In this document: positions 1 to 12,200 of the stretch, piece after piece
Position numbering within the stretch: the first letter of the stretch is position 1
Layout of the letters: the number at the start of each line of letters is the position of its first letter
From: Medicago truncatula
Taxonomy: Eukaryota > Streptophyta > Magnoliopsida > Fabales > Fabaceae
Length of the DNA stretch: 64,000 bases
Assembly (NCBI RefSeq): GCF_003473485.1
Contig: NC_053048.1
Coordinates: 46,512,255-46,576,254 of the forward strand
Direction of reading: 5' to 3'
Program-made: the position numbers and the translations under genes
The notes under the pieces: model-generated
Databases searched by the model: none
What the model saw: the letters and a program-made list of their open reading frames with translations, nothing else
What the model was told of the DNA's origin: nothing

Positions 1-130
1 TTCAATTATAACCTTAGTCTTTTCCTCAAATTAGAGGAGTGAAATCAAAAAAAAAATCTCTGATAGTTAGCCACTTGTGCTGAAATCAGGTGATGGTATT
101 TTCTTTTCAGATGCTAAAGCAACATTTACA

Positions 131-3077
131 TTAATTGGAATCAAAAAGAATGTGCTTGATATCATCCAATGAGAGTTGAGTATTTCCATTAAATGGAGTA
201 CTGGACTCATTTGCATTTTGAGATATGTTCTGAGATACTAAGTTTTGAACATAAGAAATGTTTTGATTAGTATTCTCAGCCCCACTTGAGTCTCTAGCTA
301 GAAAACCTTCATTTTGAATCCCACCATGAGGATTCTGCTGGAAAACATCTTGCACTGTAGCTCCACTGTTGATGATATTTTCATTTTGACTTCCAATTTG
401 ATGCTCGTTTAAGTACCGATTTGTGTTCAGGCGAGCCACATAACTCGAAAGAGATTCATCACCCTGAAAATTATTATATCCATAAAGATTCTGGATACTA
501 TTTGATTGGTAACTTGGTTGAGTTTCATATGCTAGACTGTGGCTTGGTTGTGTGAGCAGTGGATTAATTGCATTGGTGATCCGAATGCCATCTTGTCCAT
601 AACCATTTCTACTATTTGAAAACCCTGTCGCAGCAGCAGCATTAGATCTATCACTGTATTGCGTATTGATGTGATTGCTAAAACCAGGTGCACCAGGAGC
701 AGTAACGTGGTTCATTGTCACAGGGTTCCCGGTACCAACTCCATGTCCTCGCTTCTTTTGGATGGCATGGTTTCGTACACCTAGAGGCATTCTTGCAGCG
801 GTATTAGAAGGATATCTGTTTCTCGCCAACGTAGGTCCGGATTCTTGACATATACCATTGTTTGCGCCATTCGGGATTGTAAAGTTGGAAGCTGTGGAGC
901 ACCCAGGGGCATTATTTGGCCTGGATATCTGATTCTGTAATCTGTAATTTTGTAAGGGCATTGCATTGATTGTAATCGGCTGAGACGCCTGATTTTGGGG
1001 TATGAGATTTACTGATTGTGGATGTGTTGCAGTTGACCTTGAGGCTTGGTTCTGTAGTCCAGAACCTAGTGAAGAGCATGCATTCATTGTAATCTGCCGA
1101 GAAACCTGATTTTGAGGCATGAGATTTACTGAGTGTGGATGTGTTGCAGTTGACCTTGAGGCTTGGTTCTGTAGTCCAGAACCCAGTGAAGAGCATGCAT
1201 TCATTGTAATCTGCCGAGAAACCTGATTTTGAGGCATGAGATTTACTGAGTGTGGATGTGTTTCAGTTGACCTTGAGGCTTGGTTCTGTAGTCCAGAACC
1301 TAGTGAAGAGTATGCATTCATTGTAATCTGCCGAGAAGCCTGATTTTGAGGCATGAGATTTACTGAGAGTGGATGCGTTTCGGCTGACCTTGAGACCTGA
1401 AGCTGAAGTCCAGAACCTAGTGAGGAGCGTGCATTCATTGCAATCGGCAGATAAGCCTGATTTTGAGGTATGAGATTTACTGAGTGTGGATGTGTTTCAG
1501 TTGACCTTGAGACCTGATTCTGTAATCTAGAACTTAGTGAGGAGCATGCATTCCAATAAGCCTGATTTTGAGGTATGAGATTTGCTGAGAGCGGAAGCAA
1601 TGCAGTTGACCTTGATGTGTGATTCACTAACACAGAATTTGGAGACAACCGTGCGGTTTCAAGCGGCAACATATGGTTAGGCTGAGAATTCACAACATTA
1701 CCACTTTTGGTTGAAGCTGACAAGGAATCTTGTCTCAGAGTTTTCCATATGTCAGACTTATCAGTTGCATGACAATGATCTGTATTTAAAAGGCCATCCC
1801 CCCACTTCAGACATGGTGCTGGAGAGTCACACACATAACAGTGGCACTGTGTATCACCAAAGTTATAAATCAAAGTAATAAAAAGCATATGTTACTATCA
1901 AATAACATATGAGAATAATAATTATATGAGTAAACAAGGTACTGCAAATATAATTTCTAAATTCTAACATAGTCTTAATCAACTATTTATTTTTACCTGG
2001 CCACAGTGTCTCTCATGAGGGGTTGAAGAATAAGGAAAATTGCCACAAAGATGCCGAGAATGAGGATAGTCTCTGCATGCAATCTGCAAGTCAAAAACAA
2101 AATTAACCTCCACAGCTATATGCTACTGAATACTGATAATACATCTTCAGTCATAAGCAAAAAGGGTATGAAAATCATAGTACTCCATAAATAAAGCCCA
2201 AGAAAATTAAGGGAAGAATTTATTTCAAAAAAAGTGCAAATAGCAAATAGTAATGCCGTAACAAAAACAAATCCTAAAATCTGTGCAAATCACCCAGTTG
2301 GTACCTAAAATTGTGAAGGTCATCCCTGAAATTTACAAAATTCCAAGATGATCCCTGAAATTGAAAATCATCAATCACATTAGTCATTCCAAAACAACTA
2401 TAGAGACTAAATTGACCAACTAAAAGGACTAATGTAATTAAGGATTTCCAATTTCATGAATAATTTTGGCATTTTTCTTAATTGACCATAATCCACAATA
2501 TCAAGCACTAACTCAGTAATTCACTCTTTCAATAAGTATTACACCCTCAAACACACTTCCAAAAAGTTATGCAAATTCATTAATTAAAAATCAAATAATT
2601 TGAATCATCAAAAACTATTAAGATCACATTTGATTTAAAGGATCCTCTCAGACTACATTTTCTTCCAAATACACAAAATTTACTTAATTAGCAACACTTT
2701 TACTTCCAAATACATAAATTCAACCCTTTTACTTCCTACAAACAATTTTTTTATAAAAATAAAAACTTGAATCTTCTAAAACAATAAAAAAAAAAAAAAA
2801 AAACTAATTTTCAAAAACAGTAACAGAATGAAGTTGAAAAAATTACCTGACCCTTTTCACCAACTACAAGAATCTCCTCATCAGACCCAGTTGGAGTATC
2901 ATTGTCACAATTCACTTGGTTTTCTGGGTCACCATCTAAAACCACACAATCATCATCATCATCAACAGCTACCACAACAACCTCGCTTAATTCTTCATCA
3001 GACATTTCCAAAAACTGCTTCACCCAATCAGAATCAATGCTGGTTTCTTCTTCTGAGGTTGTTGGCATGGTTTTCAT
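131..3077 (-). CDS. RIN13-like (RPM1-interacting protein 13) protein, 3 coding exons
   Basis: Coding exons are 3077-2847, 2083-1997 and 1846-131 on the minus strand, with GT-AG junctions and all introns in phase 0, giving about 677 residues. Exon 1 is acidic (a run of Asp after EVVVVAV) and ends in VVGEKGQ. Exon 2 is the conserved Cys/His stretch (IACRDYPHSRHLC, then FPYSSTPHERHC). Exon 3 opens with CHCYVCDSPAPCLKWG. This Cys/His block is what I recognise from the Arabidopsis RIN13 family, whose founder binds the NB-LRR immune receptor RPM1 and promotes resistance. The rest of exon 3 is Asn/Gln/Ser-rich and holds imperfect 39-residue tandem repeats (about 960-1560). The start is uncertain: Met codons at 3092, 3077 and 3068 are in frame, and 3077 or 3068 seems most likely. 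The role here is inferred from the family only. Confidence 0.75.
960..1560 (-). repeat. 117-bp (39-aa) in-frame tandem repeats in the RIN13-like gene
   Basis: About five imperfect copies of a 117-bp unit follow each other in the last exon. Equivalent bases lie at 1080 and 1197, exactly 117 apart. Each unit encodes a segment around the motif MPQNQVSRQITMNACSSLGS. The two middle copies are nearly identical at DNA level and the outer ones have drifted, which fits recent unequal crossing-over. The frame is kept throughout. Confidence 0.9.
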
Positions 3078-3449
3078 ACTGATACAAAACAAAACAAAAA
3101 ATTGTTGAAATTCTCAGAAACCTTTAAAAGATGAAATTTTTAGAGTAACCTCGTAGTGGGTTTGAAGAAAAAAATTGTTTTTTGAAGCGCAAATTAGTAA
3201 TGAATGTGAGAAAATTCAAAAAAGAAAGAAATGATTATGAAAAATAGTAACTGCTTTCAACGTAACGTTAGGGAGAAAAATGCGGAATTTAAGTAACTGA
3301 AATTTATTTGAAGGAAGAAAACAGAGTGTGGTGTGTGTGAGTGTTGTGAGTGAGTGGGAAGTTTTGAAGACTCGACTTTACCGTTTAGAGAGAGAGAGAC
3401 TTGTTCAAATCGTTTTTTTGCAATCAAATATATATAGATAGATAATGGT

Positions 3450-3670
3450 GCACTAGAGACCAAAAGTTATTATGAAAATTTTACAGGATTAAAAGTCGAA
3501 GGACAAGTTTAGAGGGATTAAAACTGAAAAGTTTGTATATTTATATGAACCAAAATAATTTAACCTTTGGTTCATATAAATATACAAACTTTTCGGTTTT
3601 AGTCTCTCTAAAATAATTCTTATACTTCGAGTCATTCAAAAGTTTTCCATCTTCGTTTTTGGTCTCATTT
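3450..3670. repeat. Palindromic MITE-like element
   Basis: A long inverted repeat: the arm at 3519-3554 (through TTTGTATATTTATATGAACC) pairs with 3566-3601 across an 11-base loop. Weaker pairing extends outward to about 3450 and 3670, where 'gagaccaaaa' faces 'tttttggtctca'. It lies in the gene-free region upstream of the RIN13-like gene. No clear target-site duplication was found. Confidence 0.6.
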
Positions 3671-4246
3671 TTTAAGTAAATTCATATATAGAATTCATAT
3701 TTTTTTAAAAATTTAAAAAAAAAATTGGAGATTTATACAATATTTTATATATTTCTGCACGATTTCACTAAAAATATAAAATTTATATATGAGATGACTT
3801 AAAAATAGAGACTAAAAATAGTGATTGAAAATTTTATAAAAACTAAAAATTAAAAATTTTATAAGGACTAACATTCTACACATTTATAAGGACCAAAATC
3901 AAAAAAGGTAGTTGGACAGATGAGTTAATTATGTGGCTTTGTTTGGATGGAGAGATTAAAGAGTCCCCCAGAAATTTGGCCAAACTAAGAAACAAATACT
4001 AGAGTAATGCACGAACACACTCAATGCAAATTCAGAGTCGATGCTCGTGGGAAAACTTTTCGTACCTAGTATTATATTATATATAAAGGAAACTATCTCT
4101 TTCAGCACATTTTTAGGTTGAATTTTTCTTTTCAAAAATACCCTTAATTTTAAATGCAAGTAACACATTTAATAAATATGTAATAAATAGATAAGAATAA
4201 ATTTAATTTAATTTAAGGAGAAAAACTACACACAGTTCCTTATAAA
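3671..4246. other. AT-rich intergenic stretch, no gene seen
   Basis: AT-rich DNA between a palindromic repeat and a Mutator-like element. The only open frames are short and have no recognisable content. Confidence 0.6.
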
Positions 4247-6454
4247 GAGAAGTGATATACGGACGTTTGCCATGCGAATTTTTACGGGCGCGTGTTTACA
4301 CGCGCTACAGTATCTTCAATTTTTAAATAAAAAAATAATAGAATCAGTCATCGCTTCAGTTTCTATCGTTTCTCTTCCTTCCGCTGCCAGCCCCCGTGTC
4401 GGAATTATAGCTCCATATTGGTGTTCTCTTTTTCAACAAATTTACATGTTCACTCTTAAAATTGGAAAATCCCCTTCTTCCTCGACACACATCTTCTCCT
4501 TCTTCACCTTCTTTCCATCTTCTCTGCTTTCTTTCTTTTCAGTTTGATACGGGAGACGTAATTATTGATGGTAAATCCACTAGTATTTGTAGATTACCTT
4601 TTTTCCTTCTGTCATATGGAATTTGTGTTTTTTCATGATGTTGTGGTTGGTAGACCTTGTGTTTATACAAGTCTTTTATGTATTGAGAGTACCTCCTCTG
4701 TTACATCTTGTGCATGTGGAAGAGTTGATAAATTTGCTGATTCAAACTAAAATGTTGTTACTGTGAAGTCTTGTAATTACATATATGTATTATTGGATGA
4801 GGTAGGACAGATTGGGAAGAGGTAAAAACAAAGGCGGCTTAGGATTTAGAGGCATGTTGTTAGTATTGTGCAGGATGTTTCTTCCTTTGCTGAAAATGTA
4901 TCCATGATTCATATCATTGGATATTCTCCAACTGGCTTGTATGTATTGCAAATGGTAACGCGTGGTGGTGTCAACTGGCCGGCGCTTTGCTTTGTTGGTT
5001 CTGTTATGGTGTTGGTAGGCCTACTGCTACTGTTGTGTTGTGGGTTCTGTTTCCTATTAAATTGTGTACCGTATTTCTAGGGCTCTTTTTTTATCTTATG
5101 TTTGTTTTGTGAGCTTTTTAGTGTGTCTTGTTGTTCTGAATTTTATCAAACTTGCTTCGGTTTTGCTCTAAATACGTTATTTTTATAATAAGACTTCAAA
5201 CCAATACCTGTAACAAATCAGAACAAGTAGTGTTATGGTTTGTGACCTGAGAGTAATAAGGAGCCTGCAAATAATAATATATAAGTAACCACTTATGTTC
5301 AATATAAAAATGTTAAAATAAAAACAAAATAACACCGAAGTCAATATTTGCACCTTGTTTACTTGACCAAAATGTTCTTGATTTGGATTGAAGGGAGCAA
5401 AAATATCCACATTACCATTTTCACTGCTACAAACATAGTTCTGCTCTTGTTATAGATATTAACATACAAAACATAGATAACTAGTATGCAATATCATATT
5501 GAATATTTCAAATAACAAAAAGCCAATCAATTTTAATTAAATGAAAGTAATAAATCAGGTTTATTTGAATACTATCTTGTGTCCCAGTCCCATCAATAAT
5601 TTGATAGCTAAGATTCATTGGTTTGTCTATTTCTATGTAAATATTTTAGTGTGAAATGGTTGAATGGTTATATACTACTACTATTTATGTAGTTGAACAT
5701 AGTAGTGTGTGTCTAATTTTAATTTTTTCGGACTAAGATTGCATGTAGTCAAAATACTACAAATGAAGAGTTTCTTATATTTGCACCTGATTTGCATGAC
5801 TAGGATATGCTTTGTTTACTTGAATTCTCTCTTGTGTACATTGGCCCTGCCAATCAGTGGAAGTGTGATGCTAAGCAGAAAAGAGAGGAATATATCAATT
5901 TCTTATTCAAAAGCAAAACTACTGAAGCAAGCAACAAGCCATAATCAATTTTCTATCGTGTATACACATAAGCCACAACTGCAACATACGGGTGCTTTCA
6001 TATTTTCAGTGAAGCAATTAATCTTGCAATTTTTTTAACTCAATATCAACACACATGTACTTAATAGCATATTTTTATCCCTCAACCCACATGTTAAACA
6101 TCGCTCAAGAATCATTGGGCACAATTTCTTAACATACCTGATTCACAAAGGCGACAGAAAGAGAAGAGGATGACGACGAATCACAAAGACAAGAGCACGA
6201 AAATGAGGCGACGACGACGCTAGTTCACAATAAACGAGAGTGAATTCTAATCACAGTTTTGATTCGCGGGAAAGGGGAGGCAATTACGGCGGGAGTGAGT
6301 GGTGATGAACATGGGTTTGATTTCTGTTTTTAGAGACAGTGAGTTTTCTTTTTAATTAAAAAAAAAATCAGAAACTGCAGCACGTGCAAATGAGCTACAA
6401 TCATGCATCCGTGAAATTTCGTTGTCTATCCTTCCGTATTGAACATCATTTCTC
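4247..6454. mobile_element. Non-autonomous Mutator-like element with exon-like cargo (possible Pack-MULE)
   Basis: The left end GAGAAGTGATATACGG matches the reverse complement of the right end (GAGAAATGATG, then ATACGG). Similarity between the ends continues for about 100 bases, including tracts around ACGGGCGCGTG and CACGTGCTGCAGT. The flanking 9-mers are ccttataaa (4238-4246) and tcttataaa (6455-6463), one mismatch, as expected for Mutator TSDs. No transposase was recognised. The inside holds exon-like segments with splice-like borders: plus strand about 4874-4952 (DVSSFAENVSMIHIIGYSP) and minus strand about 5347-5430 (NVDIFAPFNPNQEHFGQVNK) and 5210-5265 (APYYSQVTNHNTTCSDLL). I do not recognise the source genes. 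Confidence 0.6.
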
Positions 6455-6737
6455 TCTTATAAAATAACATGGATTACTAATCCATGTCACTGATCATCCT
6501 CGTTAACCCTTTTTTTACCTCTGTTAACTACTGATCAAACTCACAAAAATCTTGCACAAAACAAAAACTCATGTTTCTTTTAATTTTTATCAGCCGCTTT
6601 TATGTTGTACATCTGTATTGTTCCCCTCAATACAACCGACAAAGATTGTCAAGTATTTTCACATCCCTTCTACAAAAAACAGTATTTTCATATTATTTTA
6701 TTAATATAAGTTACTCTTCCTTAGTCTTTGATCAATT

Positions 6738-6902
6738 GTAACAAACATGAGCAAAAAATAAGGTTAAAGATTAGACTTTAAATCCTTTGAAAAAAAGATT
6801 AGTAACAAATTTGAGCAAAAAATAATGTTAAAGATCGAACTTTAAATCCTCTAAAAAAAAAAATTTAGTAACAAACGTGACCAAAAAAGATTCGACTTTA
6901 AG
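6738..6902. repeat. 64-66-bp tandem repeat, about 2.5 copies
   Basis: Units start with gtaacaaa at 6738, 6802 and 6868. Each reads gtaacaaacatgagcaaaaa, followed by an 'actttaaatcct'-type tail. The third copy is partial. It lies just left of the Helitron helicase remnant. Confidence 0.8.
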
Positions 6903-6956
6903 GACTTCCAATATTTTCAAATGGCCTTCCCTCACTGCTGCTTTTTTTTTAAGGTA

Positions 6957-7285
6957 AAAAAAGGTACACCTTTGATGTTGTTGCGAAACATTGACCCTAT
7001 ATATGGTCTGTGTAATGGGACACGATTGTTATGTCGTGGTTTATTTAAGAATATGTTGGATGTGGAAATCCTAACATAAATAAGTCACAAGGGCAAACTA
7101 TTCCCAATGTCGGAATCTATCTTTCACAACATGTTTTCAGCCATGGTCAATTATATGTAGCTTTATCAAGAGGAATTTCTCAAAATTCAACAAAAGTTCA
7201 CATTAAAGAAGGAAAAATAGAAGGAGAAGATGAAGACTTTACGAAAAATATAGTTTTTAATGATATTCTTTTATCGCAATCATAA
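6957..7285 (+). pseudogene. Remnant of Helitron PIF1-type helicase C-terminus
   Basis: Translation gives KGTPLMLLRNIDPIYGLCNG, then a segment through LLCRGLFKNMLDVEIL. After a frame change it continues as NKSQGQTIPNVGIYLSQHVF and SHGQLYVALSRG, and it stops at 7283-7285. These are the C-terminal motifs of plant Helitron (RepHel) helicases. The part normally lying between the two blocks is missing and a stop follows the first block, so the copy is dead. A Helitron-like 3' end follows on the same strand at 7611. Confidence 0.85.
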
Positions 7286-7551
7286 CAATATTTCTTTTAC
7301 GTAACATGTCATTTATTACATTTATGTTATGATGTTACTAATTAATATTAAAATAAACAATAAATGACTATTATTTTATCTTTATTTTATAATATGCAGG
7401 CAAACTAAAACATGTTGAGTTCATAAATAATTTTGTTATATGCCTTGACAATATTTTGTTTATAAATCAAAATATCAATAATTTCCACTAATATTTTAAA
7501 ATTTAAAATTTTTAATCAAATTTATACAAACATACATAATAAAATAATCAC

Positions 7552-7611
7552 ATGCGTTAGCGCAGTAGAAAGAGGGACAGACGAACACGATAGTGCCCGT
7601 CTTTCCGTTAG
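7552..7611 (+). mobile_element. Decayed Helitron 3' terminus
   Basis: The tract gcgttagcgcagtagaaaga, a decayed hairpin (gacgaacac gata gtgcccgtc) and a terminal gttag|T closely resemble the intact Helitron end at 31729-31792. The helicase remnant upstream has the matching orientation. The 5' end was not located. Confidence 0.7.
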
Positions 7612-9260
7612 TGTTGATAATGTGAAAAGGAAAAAAAACAATAATAAAAGAGAGAGAAAGTTATGATACAAGGAAAATTAAATAAGGGTTCCTTTGTTAT
7701 AGTTTTTTCTAAATAGTTTTTATAGTGTAATATATTTTTGCTATAATCTTTTTAATAAAAAAAAATTTAAGGAAGGATTCAAATGAAAAATCCGTTTAAA
7801 TAGCTTATCTTAAAATGTAATTTTAAGTATTTTATTATTTTGTTATAATTTTTGGAAGATGTTATTTTGAAAAAATAAGTGATTTTTACTTTGTAAAATC
7901 TCTAACAATTAATATTTAAGTTAATGAATGTCAAAATCTCATTTTTAACTTATGTAAAATGAATTTGAAATAACTTCTACTATTTTTTGAGTAAAATTCT
8001 AAAAAATCCATTTTTAAAAATTCAAAGAAAAAACCATTTTTTTAAAATCTATAACAAACATGCCCTAAGTCGTCAAAGGAAAACGAGAAGTAAATAAAAT
8101 ATAAATGCTTTTTCTTAAGAAAACCAAGAGGCCTTTCGCAAAATAAAAAAATTAAAAAAAATAAGAGGATTGAAAATAACGATCTCTAAAATTATCTACT
8201 TTCAACACAAGTTAACACCTAGATTGAGAGTCTGGGTTTATTCCATTTATTTATTCATAGATAAAGAGAGCAAACCTTTTTCTTTTTTTTTTTTTATAGT
8301 TTGGATTTGCTCCATTTATTTTCAGTCTATTTATACACATGAAAGATAGATATAAAGGATTAATATGTGAGATTTTAACAAGTAGACCACACAAATGAAC
8401 AAATTTCACTAATCATTTAATTATGTATATATTTTTCATAAATAAAGAGTATATAAATGAATCAAATCTTAATTTTTTTTATCAAATAACATAGTAGTCG
8501 AAATTTTACCTCTTAAAAATAAATAAGTGAAGAATTCTAGGTTTAAACTCGAATCTTTTCATATTATAATGTACCTAACAACTTGGCTGGTTCAAAAGAA
8601 TATGTCCCTTAATTCTTTTGGTTGAAGATAAGAATAGTAGTTTACTCTTAATTGTTTTTGTCAATAAAATTCTTATTATAACATCAACCTTCCCTTTTAT
8701 TAATTTTGTTGGTTCCTTTTTTCATTTCTATATTTAGCAACACTTTTTCTTCCTTCCCTTCTCTCTCGCTCTCTTGTGTCAACGAAAAAGACCAAGCCAT
8801 AGGAGCCACGAAAAACAAAACAGGTACGTACGTACGTCGTACACTTTGTTCCTCCTGTCCTGTTTTTGTTTTTGTTATCCCCACCAAACAACAATGTTGT
8901 TCTTTTTTTTTTTTTGTCTTTTGAATTTCCATGCATTTACTAACGCTTGTTTCCGTTACAAGTAACATTCTCAAAGACTTCAATTTTTTTATTTTTTATT
9001 TTTATTCTTTTATTCCTCACATTGCCACCATTATTATTCTGGTGAAAAATTGAAATCCACCACAAGAACGTTAAATCATATTGGGATTTCAGTTACATGT
9101 GAAAAAAGAGGACCTTTGGTGATAATTTCCATCTGGGGTCTTCTCATTCAAGAATCAACATCAAAATTCAGTTGAATGATCAAAAGGGTTGCATGTAAAT
9201 TGGTGAAATTTGAATCTTGTGTTGAATGCATGAGCATGAGGTAGGTGTATATAATAAAAT
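7612..9260. other. Intergenic and upstream region of the DENN gene, with a probable 5' leader
   Basis: AT-rich DNA without an open gene. Toward the right, pyrimidine-rich leader-like sequence (8740-8822) ends in a plausible donor inside a short TACG repeat (caggtacgtacgtacgtcgt, 8820-8839). A plausible acceptor (gggatttcag) ends at 9090. This suggests a 5'-UTR intron at about 8823-9090 ahead of the ATG at 9261. This is inference from splice-like sites only. Confidence 0.35.
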
Positions 9261-12200
9261 ATGGATGCAAAAGAAGAAGTAGAACCAAATGAGGAGATAC
9301 CTACATCTCCAATGCGGGTCGTCCTACAACAGATATCTGAAGGAGCATTTAGAGTTGCTGGGGAAGCATTGCATAGTATGTACTCTGGTGCTGGTGGGTC
9401 AAGCTTGCCACAAATAGGGCCTAGTGTTGCACATAGGAGAAGTAAAAGTGAAATTGTTACTAAGGGATTTCAACGTAGTCATAGTTTTCAGAAGTTAAAA
9501 GTTCATGTGCAGAAGGCATGGGGTTGGGGTGGAAAATCAAGGGAAGAAGGTTTACCCCCGATTTTCAATCCCGAGGTCATGGCAAACCAGAAACGTCAGT
9601 GGTATCAGCTTCATCCCAAATCTATGGTATTCAATTTTTAGAATCCTTTTGTGTACTGCAACTAGTAGTGGATTATGGAATTGGTTTATATTTGATGATG
9701 TATAACTGTTGTACATTAGTATCAATCATAACAATTTTCAACTACTCGTGATATTTCACGTCTTGTCTCAGAGATTATATCATGCTGGATGATTTGATTT
9801 TAGATTGCGTAGATTGTCCTTATATTGAATAACCATATCATGCTGGTAGATGAGTAATGTGTGTATTGTGAATGCTAAGATTTATTTGGAATGTCGTTCT
9901 TGTAGACTCATTAGCATGAACATTGTTGTACTAGCTTTTAGGAGGCGACTTTATGTCTCTTACACGTGTTTGTCAGAAACGTGAACTTATCAGTCTGTTG
10001 AAGCAAGTCACTGAATGTTATTGTAGGATTGTTTTAATTATAAGGAGCCAACCTCGCTCTTTGAACATTTTGTGATTGTGGGGCTGCATCCAGATGCTAA
10101 TTTGGAATCGGTGGAGCAAGCATTTGCAAGAAGGAAGAAATGGGAAAGAGAGAAGGAAATGTCTGAATTACTAAATTACAAAATGATGCAGCAACAAAGG
10201 CCGCCAGAACCAATTTTGGAACCTCAGGTTTGTTAGATATCAATCTCTTTAATATGCATATTTGAGAGAAAAGGAAATTCTGTTAGAGGTAAAAGGAAGA
10301 AGTCACAACTAAAGAAGGTTAAGATATCCTCCAAAGCATAAGAAATAGAAGCAAACTAAGAGTATAAGACCCTATTTACTTTGTGAAAACATTTTCTATT
10401 TTTATTTCTGAAAATTTGAGCTAATTTTACTTGCTAACAAAGAGATACTAGACTCTTGAAGTGAAAAATAATTGTGCACATTTTTTTAAAACAATGAAAA
10501 TGCCAAAAGACTATTCTCATTATTTTCAAAAATGCATCATCTATAACTAGCATTTCATCTTCTCTCCATCACAATGGTTCATTTTAAGAGTCTCGCATCT
10601 TCTTATTAGCAAGTTAAAATGAACTCATATTTTAGAAAATGAAAAAAAAAATGTTTTCACAAAGTAAACGAAGCCTAAGAACTAGCTGTCCAGTCTCTCT
10701 GCGCATAATAGATATGGAAGAGTTCAAGTAAAAATTGTTGTGATTCTCTGTTAATAAATTTTGAAGGTTGATTTCTTGAGCCCTGCAAAAATACCGAGTG
10801 TTATAGGCATTTTAAATTGATCAATTTCCCCACATTTACAAAGATATTTGGAATATTGCATTCATATTTTGATCGTTAATAGGGATTAATTAAGTCTGCA
10901 TACAAATAAGTTGATGGTAACATTTCCTGCATACAAACTGTAACCAATTCTTGTCTATTTATGTTTATAACTTAGGGGTATTTGAGTAAACATTTCAATT
11001 AAATGTTTATATAGTGAGTGCCTATCACACGACAACTTATGGCATGAGCGCTTAAATTTAATAAAAAATCTGTTAACATAAACTATCTCAAAGAGGTTAT
11101 TAGAATATGTTGAAAACAATCTATAGGCGTGTTATAAGCTAGTTTTCAAGTATGTGATCAGATAAACTCAAAATAAGCGTATGCGGAGTTTAAACTTTAA
11201 ACTCAATTAAGCTCTAAATAACCTTTTCCAGATGTCCCAATAGTGCATTGTTAAGGATTAATTTCTTCCTTATAGCTGAAACATTTTTGTAAACTTGCAG
11301 ATATTGTTCAAATATCCTCCTGCAAGGAGCTTCACAGTGCGTATGCAGGATTTAGCCTCCTTTTGCTTTCCTGAAGGTGTTAAGGTCTGTTTGACTGTTA
11401 ATATACTTGATCAGATATGTCCTTTTTCTCTTTGTTAAATGCTATCTTTAAAATGGTTTTTAGTTTACCTCTTTTTTCTCTTGAAGATACAAAACCGGCC
11501 CTCTCGCTTGTTAGTTTACAGCGTATGAACATAACGAATAGAATTCTAGGGAATATAGAGAAATCTTCTGCTAGTTATACTGACTTCCATTCATAGGTTT
11601 TATCAGGAGTCTGATACTATTGTGCACCTTTGATTTTAATGATTTCTTAAAATTAAAAACTAAGTTTGATATATTTTATTTTTTTGGTAGAATTTGGCAT
11701 TTTGTTTATCAATCTTGCTGCTGCTGTTTTTCCACAAATTGTTTCATTTGTTAAAATATTGATTTACAGGCATGGTTGTTGGAGAGGACTCCATCTCTAA
11801 GTGAACTAAACGAAATTGTCTACGGACAGGTAAACAGTTTACTCTCATTTGGAAAGGCAAATGTTTTTCTACGGGCTAGTTAAAGCAATTTATCATCTTC
11901 TGTCAAATACAACATTTTAGATGGTGAATTCGTACTATACATAATCTAATACCATGTCTTACTAAGGCATGCATATGTAGAGAAATTTTCAAAAGCTCTA
12001 CATTTCTTGATTTTCATTTTTGGTTAAATGTGTAAGTGGTCAATCAAATTCTTATCTTATAATTAACATTTCCCGAGTGCTCTGTCGCTCAGCACCTTTG
12101 AAGGTTGAGAACAAAGATAATATTTTCCTTTTTGTTTATTCTCCACAGGAGCATTTAGGCAGAGATGATCTATCATTTGTCTTTACACTCAAGGTAATTT

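Noticed and set aside
2828-3108. Plus-strand frames opposite exon 1 of the RIN13-like gene
   Set aside because: They are shadows of the acidic exon on the other strand (His-rich and Ser/Thr-rich runs from the GAT repeats).
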